Shown here: positions 1 to 8,275 of the stretch, in pieces
Position numbering within the stretch: the first letter of the stretch is position 1
Layout: each line of letters starts with the position of its first letter
DNA from: Chloroflexota bacterium
GTDB taxonomy: Bacteria > Chloroflexota > Dehalococcoidia > Lucifugimonadales > UBA3495
Assembly: GCA_002721995.1 (NCBI GenBank)
Contig: PBMF01000002.1
Location: forward strand, 5,048-42,463
Length of the DNA stretch: 37,416 bases
Reading direction: 5' to 3'
The notes under the pieces: model-generated
The model's input: only the letters and a program-made list of their open reading frames with translations
What the model was told of the DNA's origin: nothing
Databases searched by the model: none
Position numbers and translations under genes: made by a program

Positions 1-2
1 TG

Positions 3-599
3 GTGGAGGCCATGGGGCTCTGGACCCTGCCGGAGGAAACCATCGACGGCCGCAAATACCGCTATCTACTTCAGGGCGAGGCATTTGACTGGCTGCTGCT
101 GGCCGAACGGTTATTCGCCGATGTCGACGGGGCAGTGCCCATTGAGGACAAGGAGCGGCTCCTTTTCGACGGCCAGATACTGGACAACGTGGACGAAGAA
201 CAGTTCCGGCACTTCCTGGGCACCAGCAAGTACCGGGCCTATATGAACTACCGGTATGGCGTCGTTTTGGAAGAGGCCCTGCAACTGGCGGCGGAAGAGG
301 AAGTGCGCAAGAGACACATGTCCCGCAGCTACCCCGACACCGAAGAACTGACCGAAGAGGCCTTCAACCGGCTGTATGGCAAGCCCCGGACCGAACTCCT
401 AAAGACATTTCAAAAGGAAACCAAGAAGGACCGCCGCCGCAACCTCTCCCTATCCGACCTTAAAGAATTCACCTACTGGCTACACAAACGCCGCATCAAT
501 CTTTGGGACCCGGCCCGGGTGGCCAGCGACACCAGAAAAGCCATCAAGCGGTTGGAGCAACTCCAAAAAAGTCATCAGGGCCACCGGGCCAACCATTAA
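3..599 (+). CDS. hypothetical protein, probably cut by the window edge
   Basis: The frame is open from the first bases of the window (a GTG lies at 3), so the true start may be upstream. The 198 visible residues are soluble, rich in charged residues, with no signal peptide or membrane segment. The middle (about residues 60-100) contains a run like FGxxxYRAYMNYRYGVVLEEAL and the C-terminal third is strongly basic and helical (about residues 125-190). I do not recognise a named family; proteins of this look occur as conserved hypotheticals in Chloroflexota, which is recall and not a search. It ends in TAA, with 281 bases before valS. Function unknown. Confidence 0.6.
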   Translation: MEAMGLWTLPEETIDGRKYRYLLQGEAFDWLLLAERLFADVDGAVPIEDKERLLFDGQILDNVDEEQFRHFLGTSKYRAYMNYRYGVVLEEALQLAAEEEVRKRHMSRSYPDTEELTEEAFNRLYGKPRTELLKTFQKETKKDRRRNLSLSDLKEFTYWLHKRRINLWDPARVASDTRKAIKRLEQLQKSHQGHRANH

Positions 600-771
600 C
601 CATCCCTTTTTCCGGCAAAATCACTGTCCGAAAAATCCCCCAAGCCGACCTCGGCGCCAACTTTCCCGTTCAGACCCCGTTAAATCGCCTTAGAACGCCA
701 AATGCCCATTTTCAGGCGTGAAATCAGGCGTAAATCCTAAATTTCGGGCCGCCCGGCCCCCAAAAGTCCAA

Positions 772-801
772 TGGACGCTCATTAAGGGCCGATGTTATAT
801 T
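772..801 (+). promoter_or_regulatory. candidate sigma70-like promoter of the valS-aroE-aroC run
   Basis: A -35-like TGGACG (772-777) and a -10-like TATATT (796-801) are separated by 18 bases, about 80 bases upstream of valS. Four and five of six bases match consensus. The rest of the 601-880 gap shows no other gene. Confidence 0.3.
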
Positions 802-827
802 GGCTGATAGCTTGTTGCACTTTTTTC

Positions 828-855
828 GGCGGCGGTCCCACCGCTTGGTGCCGCC
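828..855 (+). promoter_or_regulatory. two mutually exclusive hairpins in the valS leader
   Basis: GCGGT-ccc-ACCGC (832-844) and GGCGGC (828-833) with GCCGCC (850-855) overlap, so only one can form at a time. They sit between the putative promoter and the valS ribosome binding site (GGAG at 864-867). This could be leader control or chance in GC-rich DNA; no T-box consensus is present. Confidence 0.2.
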
Positions 856-880
856 CCGGTCTTGGAGATAATTTCCGGCG

Positions 881-3568
881 ATGACTTCCTCCCAAATGCC
901 CAGCGCCTACAACGCCGCCGACGTTGAACAGCGCATCTATGAGGACTGGCAGTCCAAGGGCTATTTCAACGCCACCATCGAAAAGGGCAAAGAGCCCTAC
1001 GTCATCATCATGCCCCCGCCCAACGTCACCGGGGAGCTGCACCTGGGCCATGCCCTGGAAAAGGCCATTGAGGACGCGCTGACCCGCTGGCGGCGCATGA
1101 CCGGCGTCCCCACCCTCTGGCTACCGGGCACCGACCACGCCGGCATCGCCACCCAATGGGCCGTGGAACGCCAACTGGCGTCCGAGGGCACCAGCCGCCA
1201 CGACCTGGGCCGCGACCAGTTCGTGGAGACCGTCTGGGAGCACGTCCGCAAGTACGGCGGCATCATCCACGAGCAGTCCCGCCGGCTGGGCATATCCGCC
1301 GACTGGGAACGCCACCGTTTCACCCTGGACCCCGGCCCGTCCAAGGCCGTCCGCACCACCTTCGTCAACCTCTACGAGAAGGGCCGTATCTACCGCCACG
1401 AGCGCATCATCAACTGGTGCACCCGCTGCGCCACTGCCCTTAGCGACCTGGAAGTCGACTATCAGGACATTGACGGCAAGCTCTACAACATTCGCTACCC
1501 GCTGCAGGACGACCCCAACTCGTTCATCACAGTAGCCACCACCCGGCCCGAGACCATGCTGGGCGACACCGGAGTGGCCGTCCACCCCGAAGATGACCGC
1601 TACAGTCACATCGTGGGCAAGAACGTGGTGCTGCCCATCATGGACCGGCCCATCCCTGTGGTTGGCGACGACGCCCTGGACCGGGAGTTCGGTACCGGCG
1701 CATTGAAAGTAACCCCCGCCCATGACCCGGTGGACTTTGAGATCGGCGAGCGCCACGGACTGGAAGTCTTCAACGTCATCGGCCTGGACGGCGGCATGAC
1801 CGCCGCGGCCGGAAAGTACCAGGGCGTGGACCGCGTCGACGCTAGGCAACAGGTCGTGGCTGAACTGGACCAACTGGGCCTGCTGGGCGAGGTGGAAGAC
1901 TACCGCCACTCGGTGGGCCACTGCCAGCGCTGCAGCTCCGTGGTAGAGCCCCTGGTCAGCCTCCAGTGGTTCGTGAACCTGGGCGGCCCCGACCAGCCGA
2001 ACAGCATCGCCGGCAAGGCCCACGCCGCCGTGGCCAACGGCGACATCACCGTTGTGCCCGAGCGTTTTAAGCGGGTCTATCTCAACTGGCTGGAGAACAT
2101 CCGGGACTGGTGCATCAGCCGCCAACTGTGGTGGGGACACCGCATCCCGGTCTGGTACTGCTCGGCCTGCGAGCACATGACGGTTACCATCGAAGACCCC
2201 GACAAGTGCGAAAGCTGTGGCAGCTCGGACATCGTTCAGGACGCCGACGTGCTGGACACCTGGTTCAGCTCCGGACTGTGGCCTCACTCGACCCTGGGCT
2301 GGCCCGACCAGACCGAGGACTTTGACTATTTCTACCCCACGGCGGTGCTGGAGACAGGCTACGACATCCTATTCTTCTGGGTGGCCCGGATGATAATGCT
2401 GGGCATCGAGAACACCGGCCAGGTGCCCTTCCGCACCGTGTTCCTCCACGGCCTGATACGCGACGCCACCGGCGCCAAGATGAGCAAGACCAGGGGCAAC
2501 ACCCTGGACCCCCTGGAACTGGTTGAGAAGTACGGCACCGACGCCCTGCGCTTCGCCCTCACCACCGGCACCGCGCCGGGCAACGACCTGCGCTTCGGCG
2601 AGAACCGCCTGGAAGCGGCCAGGAACTTCGCCAACAAGGTCTGGAACGCCTCCCGGTTCGTCATATCCGGGCTGGAGGGCAAGTCCGGTCTCGAGGGCTG
2701 GTACGACCTGAAGGACGTCCAGCACCGCGAGGACCGCTGGATCATCAGCCGACTGGACCAGGTGACCGCCGAGGTCAACGAGTCCCTACGTAAATTCGAG
2801 CTCGGCGACGCCCAGCAGAAGCTCTACGACTTCATCTGGAACGACTACTGCGACTGGTACATCGAGATGACCAAGATCCGCACCCGCTCCGGTGAAGGCC
2901 CCTCGCCCCTGCCAGTGCTGGCCCACGTATTGGAACGTACCCTGCGCCTGCTCCACCCGTTCATGCCCTTCATCACCGAAGAGATCTGGCAGAGCCTGAT
3001 GAAGAGCCTGCCCAGGGAAGGCGACCTGCCCGCATCCATCATGGTGGCGGACTACCCCTCCGTGGAGACTCGCCGCGACGACGCCCAAGCCGAGGAGGAG
3101 ATTGGGCTGGTCATGCAGGCCATCCGCGCCGTGCGCAACACCCGCGCTCAACTCCGCATCCCCGCCGGCCAACGCCTGGAGGCCCAGGTGGAAGCCAACG
3201 GCATGCAGGGCCCCATAGAGGAAGAGGCCGAGGTCATTCGCGCCCTCTCCCGCATCGAGCCCCTGCACATAGTCGCGGACGGCTCATCAGGCAACAACCT
3301 CCTCAAGGGCGTCACCCTGGTGGTGAACCCCCTCATCGTGCGGCTGCCCCTGGAGGGTGTGGTCGACCTGAGCGCCGAGCACGACCGCCTCCGCTCCGAG
3401 CTGAGCGAGTGCGTCAAGAACATGGACCGGGTTGAGAAGCTGGTCGCCAACCCCAATTTCCGTGAGAAGGCCAAACCGGAAGTGGTGGAGACCGAGCAGG
3501 CCCGCCTCCAAGACCTGAAAAAGCGCCAGCAACACCTGAACGAGATTTTGGAGCAGCTGGCCGGTTAG
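881..3568 (+). CDS. valS: valine--tRNA ligase
   Basis: Class Ia aminoacyl-tRNA synthetase that charges tRNA-Val with valine in the cytoplasm. At 895 residues it has full family length. The HIGH signature appears as HLGH at residues 54-57 after PPPNVTGEL, and the KMSKS loop as KMSKT at residues 533-537, a common variant. A CxxC...CxxC pair near residues 427-447, before DVLDTWFSSGLWP, looks like the zinc-binding insertion. The last 65 residues form the charged coiled coil typical of bacterial ValRS. The ATG at 881 is preceded by GGAG at 864-867, a rather long spacing. The aroE start lies 18 bases after the stop, so the two are likely co-transcribed. Confidence 0.97.
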   Translation: MTSSQMPSAYNAADVEQRIYEDWQSKGYFNATIEKGKEPYVIIMPPPNVTGELHLGHALEKAIEDALTRWRRMTGVPTLWLPGTDHAGIATQWAVERQLASEGTSRHDLGRDQFVETVWEHVRKYGGIIHEQSRRLGISADWERHRFTLDPGPSKAVRTTFVNLYEKGRIYRHERIINWCTRCATALSDLEVDYQDIDGKLYNIRYPLQDDPNSFITVATTRPETMLGDTGVAVHPEDDRYSHIVGKNVVLPIMDRPIPVVGDDALDREFGTGALKVTPAHDPVDFEIGERHGLEVFNVIGLDGGMTAAAGKYQGVDRVDARQQVVAELDQLGLLGEVEDYRHSVGHCQRCSSVVEPLVSLQWFVNLGGPDQPNSIAGKAHAAVANGDITVVPERFKRVYLNWLENIRDWCISRQLWWGHRIPVWYCSACEHMTVTIEDPDKCESCGSSDIVQDADVLDTWFSSGLWPHSTLGWPDQTEDFDYFYPTAVLETGYDILFFWVARMIMLGIENTGQVPFRTVFLHGLIRDATGAKMSKTRGNTLDPLELVEKYGTDALRFALTTGTAPGNDLRFGENRLEAARNFANKVWNASRFVISGLEGKSGLEGWYDLKDVQHREDRWIISRLDQVTAEVNESLRKFELGDAQQKLYDFIWNDYCDWYIEMTKIRTRSGEGPSPLPVLAHVLERTLRLLHPFMPFITEEIWQSLMKSLPREGDLPASIMVADYPSVETRRDDAQAEEEIGLVMQAIRAVRNTRAQLRIPAGQRLEAQVEANGMQGPIEEEAEVIRALSRIEPLHIVADGSSGNNLLKGVTLVVNPLIVRLPLEGVVDLSAEHDRLRSELSECVKNMDRVEKLVANPNFREKAKPEVVETEQARLQDLKKRQQHLNEILEQLAG

Positions 3569-3586
3569 GCCCTGCCTCCCAGTCCC

Positions 3587-4444
3587 ATGACCCAACGCCT
3601 CGGCATAATCGGCTACCCCATCGGGCACTCCATCTCGCCCATCTTTCAGCAGGCCGCCCTGGACCACCTGGGCATCGACGCCACCTACGAGAAGTGGGAA
3701 GTCGCGCCCGAGGAAGTGGGCGATTTCGTGGCTGGACTGCGCGCCCCCGACGCCTGGGGAATCAACATCACCCTGCCCCACAAGCAGGCGGTGCTTCCCT
3801 TTTTGGACGAGGTGGACGAATGGGCCACCGCCGCCGGCGCCGTGAACACCATCGTGAACCGGGGCGGACGCCTGACAGGCCACAATACCGACGGGCCTGG
3901 TTTCCTCCGGGCCCTGGAGGTGGAAACCGGCTACAACGCCACGGGAACCCGCGCCCTGATACTGGGTGCTGGCGGGGCCGCCCGGGGCATCCTGCTGACC
4001 CTGGCCAGGGGCGGAGTGGACTCGCTAGTGATCGCCAACCGCACCCTGGAGCGGGCTGAGACCCTCCGCCAACTGGCCCAGGAAAATGGGATCAAAGCCG
4101 AAGCCGCCCCCCTTTCCGGCGACATACTGACCCGGGCCGCCGCATCGGCAGACCTCATCGTCAACTGCACATCCGTGGGCATGTCCCACGGGCCCGACGA
4201 GCACAGCTCACCCCTGTCCGCAGCCCAGATTCCAGCTTCGGCCATCGTAAATGACCTGGTGTATAATCCGTTGGAAACTCCCTTCCTCCGAGAGGGAGCT
4301 GCCGCCGGGGCCGTCACTCTGGGCGGGCTCCACATGCTGATCTATCAGGGAGTGCTGTCCTTCCAGATGTGGACAGGCCAGGATGCGCCGGTGGACGTGA
4401 TGTCCAAGGCCGCCTTCGCCGAAATGGCCTCCCGGGGCGCGTAA
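3587..4444 (+). CDS. aroE: shikimate dehydrogenase
   Basis: Reduces 3-dehydroshikimate to shikimate with NADPH, the fourth step of the chorismate pathway. The 285-residue protein shows the substrate-binding start GYPIGHSISP, the catalytic lysine in NITLPHKQAV, the catalytic aspartate in GHNTDGPGF, the dinucleotide motif LGAGGAARG, the NRT cofactor loop, and NCTSVGM, VYNPLETPFL and GGLHMLIYQG near the end. All key residues are present. No clear ribosome binding site precedes the ATG, which fits translation coupled to valS 18 bases upstream. aroC follows after 53 bases, so two chorismate-pathway genes sit together. Confidence 0.96.
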   Translation: MTQRLGIIGYPIGHSISPIFQQAALDHLGIDATYEKWEVAPEEVGDFVAGLRAPDAWGINITLPHKQAVLPFLDEVDEWATAAGAVNTIVNRGGRLTGHNTDGPGFLRALEVETGYNATGTRALILGAGGAARGILLTLARGGVDSLVIANRTLERAETLRQLAQENGIKAEAAPLSGDILTRAAASADLIVNCTSVGMSHGPDEHSSPLSAAQIPASAIVNDLVYNPLETPFLREGAAAGAVTLGGLHMLIYQGVLSFQMWTGQDAPVDVMSKAAFAEMASRGA

Positions 4445-4497
4445 CCGCCACACCGGACGGGCCAACCCTCACTCTAACAAAACACCCAGGAAGATTC

Positions 4498-5679
4498 ATG
4501 GTTAGATTTTTCACCGCCGGCGAGTCCCACGGACAGGGGCTGGTCATCATCATGGAGGGCGTCCCCGCCGGACTGCCCATCAGCGAAGACTACATCGGTG
4601 GGCACCTGGCCCGCCGTCAAAAGGGCTACGGCCGGGGCGGCCGCATGCTCATCGAGCAGGACCGGGCCAAGATCATCTCCGGCGTCAGGCACGGCCACAC
4701 CCTGGGCAGCCCCATAGGAATGAACCTGGAGAACAAGGACTGGGCCAACTGGAAAGAGGCCATGGCCGTCGACCCGCTGGAAGGACCGCCCCAGAGCCCG
4801 AGGACCCAGCGCGTCACCCGTATCCGTCCCGGCCACGCCGACCTGCCCGGCGTTATGAAATACGGCTTCGACGACGTGCGTAACGTGCTGGAACGCTCCA
4901 GCGCCCGCGAGACCGCCGGCAGGGTGGCCGCCGGGGCCATCGCCATCAAGCTGCTGGAAGAGTTCGGCATGCGGGTGCGCAGTCACGTGATTTCCATCGG
5001 CCCAGTACACGCCGAGCCGCCTGAAAAAATCGACTGGGAGGCCGTGGAAGAGTCCCCCGTTCGGTGCGCCGACCCCGACGCTGCCTTGAAGATGGCCGCC
5101 GAGATCGACGCCGCCAAGGAAGCCGGCGACACGGTGGGCGGCGCCTGCGAGATCATCGTGGAGAACGTCCCCATCGGGCTGGGCTCCCACGTCAGTTGGG
5201 ACAAGAAGATCGACTCCCTGGTGGCCCAGGCCCTCATGTCCATCAACGCGGTGAAGGCCGTCTCCATCGGGCCTGGCTGGGAGGTGGCCGAGCAGCGCGG
5301 CTCCCAGGTGCACGACGTGATACTTCCCGTGACCGACCCAGATCGGCCTTGGCAGCGAAACACCAACCGCCTGGGCGGGACCGAAGGCGGCATGACCAAC
5401 GGCATGCCCCTGGTGGCACGCTTCGGGATCAAACCCATCCCCACCATGGTCACGCCCCTACCCTCCGTAGACCTGGATACAGGGGAAGAGGTGCTTTCCC
5501 ACTTCGAGCGTTCCGACGTCTGCCAGGCGCCACCGGCCTGCGTGGTCGGCGAGGCCATGGTCGCTCTCACGTTGGCCGATGCCTTCATGGAGAAGTTCGG
5601 CGGCGATTCCATATCCGAGACCCGCTACAACCTGGAAGGCTACATCAAGACCGTCGGCCCCCGGAAGATCTACCAATAA
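4498..5679 (+). CDS. aroC: chorismate synthase
   Basis: Converts 5-enolpyruvylshikimate 3-phosphate to chorismate using reduced FMN, the last common step to aromatic amino acids and folate. I chose the ATG at 4498 because AGGAAG (4488-4493) lies 4 bases upstream and the protein then begins MVRFFTAGESHGQGL, the usual family start; an in-frame extension back to 4369 overlaps aroE and is not family-like. The 393 residues contain GRGGRMLIEQDRAKI, RPGHADLPG, ARETAGRVAAGAIA, GGMTNGMPL and a complete C-terminus, matching the family's usual length of about 360-400. It is third in the plus-strand run after valS and aroE. Confidence 0.97.
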   Translation: MVRFFTAGESHGQGLVIIMEGVPAGLPISEDYIGGHLARRQKGYGRGGRMLIEQDRAKIISGVRHGHTLGSPIGMNLENKDWANWKEAMAVDPLEGPPQSPRTQRVTRIRPGHADLPGVMKYGFDDVRNVLERSSARETAGRVAAGAIAIKLLEEFGMRVRSHVISIGPVHAEPPEKIDWEAVEESPVRCADPDAALKMAAEIDAAKEAGDTVGGACEIIVENVPIGLGSHVSWDKKIDSLVAQALMSINAVKAVSIGPGWEVAEQRGSQVHDVILPVTDPDRPWQRNTNRLGGTEGGMTNGMPLVARFGIKPIPTMVTPLPSVDLDTGEEVLSHFERSDVCQAPPACVVGEAMVALTLADAFMEKFGGDSISETRYNLEGYIKTVGPRKIYQ

Positions 5680-5697
5680 CCCACCGCCTGGTTAGCC

Positions 5698-6789
5698 ATG
5701 GCCGCCACATCCCAACAAATCCATCCCCCGTCCGTCGTCAGCGCTTCCGCTCTGTGGGCTGGGATGGGGTTGTTCGGCCTGGTGTTGGGGCTGTTCCTTC
5801 TGGCGTTTCAAGACACGGTCTTTGGCGGCGTCACCTGGCTGGTCGAAGCATCCGTCTCCGGCCCCAACACCCTATCGACCAAGTCCGCGGACATGGTGCG
5901 TGACGGTATCCAAACCTGGGGCTGGGCCGGACTGGTCACCGCGATAGTGTGCCTACCCATAGCCTTTGGGACCGTCCTCTCCGCCATCACGCGATTGCTC
6001 CGCCCCGTTTTGTCCAACGGCGAGGACGAACTCCTCCCTTGGGACCGACACGGTCGGACCTTCTTCCTGGCTTTTGTCGCCGTGTTGATCTTCGCTGTGG
6101 TGGCCCACTGGACACTCCGTACCTATCTGGAAGTCGAGTGGCTGGAGAGCGAGGACGGTCTCAGCGAATGGTGGTCAGTGTTCGCCTACATGGCCGGCGC
6201 CCTGGCAATCGGCGCCGCTGCCTGGTCTTTGAAGAACACCCAGCACTCCCCAGTCAGGTACTTCTATCTGACCCTGGCGGTGGGTCTCTTCCTGGGCGGC
6301 ATGGAGGAGATCAGTTGGGGACAGCGGATCGTTGGCTGGAGCACGCCTGAGGCGTTGAGCGAGATCAACGTCCAGAACGAGACGACCTTACACAACTTCA
6401 CCTTCGGCAACAACGTGATGTTCGAGCTGTTCTTCTGGGGCAGCGTGATCGGCCTGGCCGGGGGTTTTTGGCGATTGACCGCCAACAGCAGGGGGCTCAG
6501 CGACCGGATGAGGCTGGTGCTGCCATCCGCGATGATGGCCCCTGCCCTGCTGCTGATCATGGTCTGGCGGGCCGGCGACATCTGGCAGACGGCCAACTTC
6601 CCGCGGCTGGTGATGGACCATTTCAATTCCGGCCCCCGGGGAGATGAAGTCCCCGAGTCAGCTTTAGGCCTTTGTATCCTTATTTACGCTATTGCCTGCT
6701 TAAGACAGTCCCGGTTTTTGGCGCGTAGGGCCAGCCCGGCGGCTTCAACCACCCCACCCAATCTGGTAACCGCCGAGGAGAGCGCATGA
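5698..6789 (+). CDS. conserved integral membrane protein with EEISWGQR motif
   Basis: The 363-residue protein has about eight hydrophobic helices (near residues 20-40, 80-105, 120-140, 160-180, 188-206, 240-258, 278-297 and 320-337). Between helices 5 and 6 is GGMEEISWGQRIVGW followed by EINVQNETTLHNF. This acidic-tryptophan block is shared by many uncharacterised bacterial membrane proteins, from memory; it could be an active site or a ligand site. It starts 18 bases after aroC and its TGA overlaps the ATG of the next gene (ATGA), so the two are translationally coupled. Function unknown; a partnership with the flavin oxidoreductase is only an inference from the overlap. Confidence 0.8.
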   Translation: MAATSQQIHPPSVVSASALWAGMGLFGLVLGLFLLAFQDTVFGGVTWLVEASVSGPNTLSTKSADMVRDGIQTWGWAGLVTAIVCLPIAFGTVLSAITRLLRPVLSNGEDELLPWDRHGRTFFLAFVAVLIFAVVAHWTLRTYLEVEWLESEDGLSEWWSVFAYMAGALAIGAAAWSLKNTQHSPVRYFYLTLAVGLFLGGMEEISWGQRIVGWSTPEALSEINVQNETTLHNFTFGNNVMFELFFWGSVIGLAGGFWRLTANSRGLSDRMRLVLPSAMMAPALLLIMVWRAGDIWQTANFPRLVMDHFNSGPRGDEVPESALGLCILIYAIACLRQSRFLARRASPAASTTPPNLVTAEESA

Positions 6790-7787
6790 ACTTTGGAGTA
6801 TCTCTGGTCCCCGACGACCTGGGCGAACTGGCCACCAGGGCCAAGATGGCCGAGGACCTTGGCTTCGACTACGTGGGGGTGCCCGACTCCCAATCATTGT
6901 GGCCCGAGCTGTACGTGAGCCTGGGAGTCATTGCCAGCGCCACCGAACGCGTGCATCTGGGCCCCACGGTGACCAACCCCCTGACCCGGCACCCGGCCGT
7001 GGCGGCTTCGGGCATCGCGTCCATCAACCGGCTCTCCGGAGGCCGCGCCTACTTCGGCATCGGCAGCGGCGACAGCGCCATCTTGAACCTGGGCTTGCGT
7101 CCGGCCAAACTGGCCGACCTCCACGAATACATGCAGGCCATGCGAACACTGCTTGCCGGCGAGTCCGTCGATTACAAGGGCCGGTCCATACACGTGAAAT
7201 GGTCCAACAACCAGATTCCCCTGGTCATGTCCGCCGAGGGGCCGCGCACCCTTGCCATGGCCGGCGGCATCGCCGACGCCGTGATTGTCCATTCCGGGCT
7301 GACCAAGGACGTGCTGGCCGACACCATCGCCCGGATCAGGGAGGGGGAACGGGCGGCGGGCAGGCCGGAAGGTTCAACCAAAGTCTGGGCCTTCGCCAAG
7401 TGCAATATATCGGACAACCACGATGACGCCATCGACGAAATCAAGATGGCCCTGGCGGCTTCGGGGCACCACGCCTTCCGGCACACCCTGGAAGGCAAGA
7501 ACGTCCCAGAGGAACTCCAGGAGGCCGTCAGGGTGCTCCAGGGCGAGTACGTGACCTCGGAGCACGAACAACTGGGAGAAACGCGCAACAGGGCCCTCAG
7601 CGACGAGCTGGGTTTAACGGACTTTCTGGCCGAGCGGTTCGCCGTGGCCGGCACTCCCGACGAGTGTTTGGCCAAGGTACAGGACATACGGGACGCAGGC
7701 GTGGACAATTTGCTGATTTTGGCCATCAGCTCCCAGACCGACGACCTTATCCGCCGCTTTGGTGAGCAGGTGATCGCCCGTATTTAG
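6786..7787 (+). CDS. LLM class flavin-dependent oxidoreductase
   Basis: Luciferase-like TIM-barrel enzyme of 333 residues that would use FMN or F420. Family marks: MNFGVSLVP as the first strand, GFDYVGVPDSQSLWPELYV, the TERVHLGPTVTNPLTRHP block, LSGGRAYFGIGSGDSA, and the late TPDECLAKVQDIRDAGVDNLLIL segment. It resembles the methylenetetrahydromethanopterin-reductase-like subgroup more than two-component monooxygenases, but the substrate cannot be read from the sequence. GAGGAG (6775-6780) lies 5 bases before the ATG. It overlaps the membrane-protein gene by 4 bases and ends the valS run; a separate promoter follows for the next gene. Confidence 0.9.
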   Translation: MNFGVSLVPDDLGELATRAKMAEDLGFDYVGVPDSQSLWPELYVSLGVIASATERVHLGPTVTNPLTRHPAVAASGIASINRLSGGRAYFGIGSGDSAILNLGLRPAKLADLHEYMQAMRTLLAGESVDYKGRSIHVKWSNNQIPLVMSAEGPRTLAMAGGIADAVIVHSGLTKDVLADTIARIREGERAAGRPEGSTKVWAFAKCNISDNHDDAIDEIKMALAASGHHAFRHTLEGKNVPEELQEAVRVLQGEYVTSEHEQLGETRNRALSDELGLTDFLAERFAVAGTPDECLAKVQDIRDAGVDNLLILAISSQTDDLIRRFGEQVIARI

Positions 7788-7850
7788 GCCGATCAATCAG
7801 CCTAGGCGGCCCAGCAGGCATATTCAGCGGGGATTTGTGCCTGGCATGGG

Positions 7851-7878
7851 TTGACTTGCCGGAGTTATACGCTAAACT
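7851..7878 (+). promoter_or_regulatory. candidate promoter of the selenoprotein gene
   Basis: TTGACT (7851-7856), a 16-base spacer and TAAACT (7873-7878). The -35 matches 5 of 6 and the -10 4 of 6. It lies in the 128-base gap before the Rdx gene, so that gene can be transcribed apart from the valS run. Confidence 0.45.
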
Positions 7879-7915
7879 AGGGTTTAATCAAATTTTGGGC
7901 ACTCGGAGGAACCAA

Positions 7916-8200
7916 ATGGAAGGCAAGTTCCAACTAGAGATTACCTACTGCGTAAGTTGACAGCACCACGCTGTCGCCACGTGGATGGCGAATGAATTTT
8001 TCCGGCACTACGGCAAGGATGCCGCCATTGCCATTTCCCCCCGGGGTCAGGGCATCATGGAAGTGTTCTTCAATGGTGAGCGGATTTTCGACAAGAAGGG
8101 TGAAGGCAACATCTATCCCGACCTGAAGCGGGTCCGGGAGATGCGCCAGGTCATCGACGCCAAGCTGGAGGCCCTCGAGCCTGCACCGGCCGACGACTAG
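7916..8200 (+). CDS. SelW/Rdx-family selenoprotein (in-frame UGA = Sec, CxxU motif)
   Basis: Reading from the ATG at 7916, with GGAGG at 7905-7909 six bases upstream, gives MEGKFQLEITYCVS, then UGA (7958-7960), then QHHAVATWMANEFFRHYG and on to a TAG at 8198-8200. If UGA is selenocysteine the product is 94 residues with Cys12-Val-Ser-Sec15. That is the CxxU redox motif of the Rdx (SelW/SelT/SelH) thioredoxin-like fold, in its usual place after the first beta strand. The rest fits the family: WMANEFF helix, GIMEVFFNGERIFDKK strands, YPDLKRVREM helix. An ordinary gene caller would start at the internal ATG 7985 and lose the active site. A hairpin follows the UGA (separate entry). Rdx proteins are thought to act as thiol/selenol oxidoreductases. 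Sec machinery is not in this window. Confidence 0.85.
7974..7991 (+). promoter_or_regulatory. candidate bacterial SECIS hairpin
   Basis: TCGCCA (7974-7979) pairs with TGGCGA (7986-7991) around the loop CGTGGA (7980-7985). The loop starts 19 bases after the UGA and has G as its second base, which fits the known bacterial SECIS rule (loop 16-37 bases downstream, G in the first two loop bases). A second hairpin, ACAGC-accac-GCTGT (7960-7974), directly precedes it. An alternative fold CCACG/CGTGG (7966-7984) competes. Suggestive, not proven. Confidence 0.5.
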
Positions 8201-8222
8201 ACCTACTTCATAAGCGAAGAAT

Positions 8223-8254
8223 AAAAAGACCCTCCTGAACAGGAGGGTCTTTTT
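8223..8254. terminator. bidirectional rho-independent terminator
   Basis: A perfect 14-bp stem, AAAAAGACCCTCCT / AGGAGGGTCTTTTT, with a GAAC loop. It has a T run on either strand, so it can end both the selenoprotein transcript and the pdxS-to-tmk operon arriving from the other side. Confidence 0.93.
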
Positions 8255-8275
8255 CTGTGCCTGATTAATTGTGTA

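Noticed and set aside
820-880. T-box riboswitch upstream of valS
   Set aside because: The GGTGGnACCGCG core is not present on the plus strand and there is no terminator with a T run before the start.
1121-2287. Long open frame on the minus strand inside valS
   Set aside because: It is antisense to a clear ValRS gene, has no family-like motifs and comes from GC-rich codon bias. The same applies to 9359-10540 and 24722-26410.
4369-4497. Upstream start for chorismate synthase
   Set aside because: The extension overlaps aroE and has no similarity to the family; the ATG at 4498 has a good binding site.
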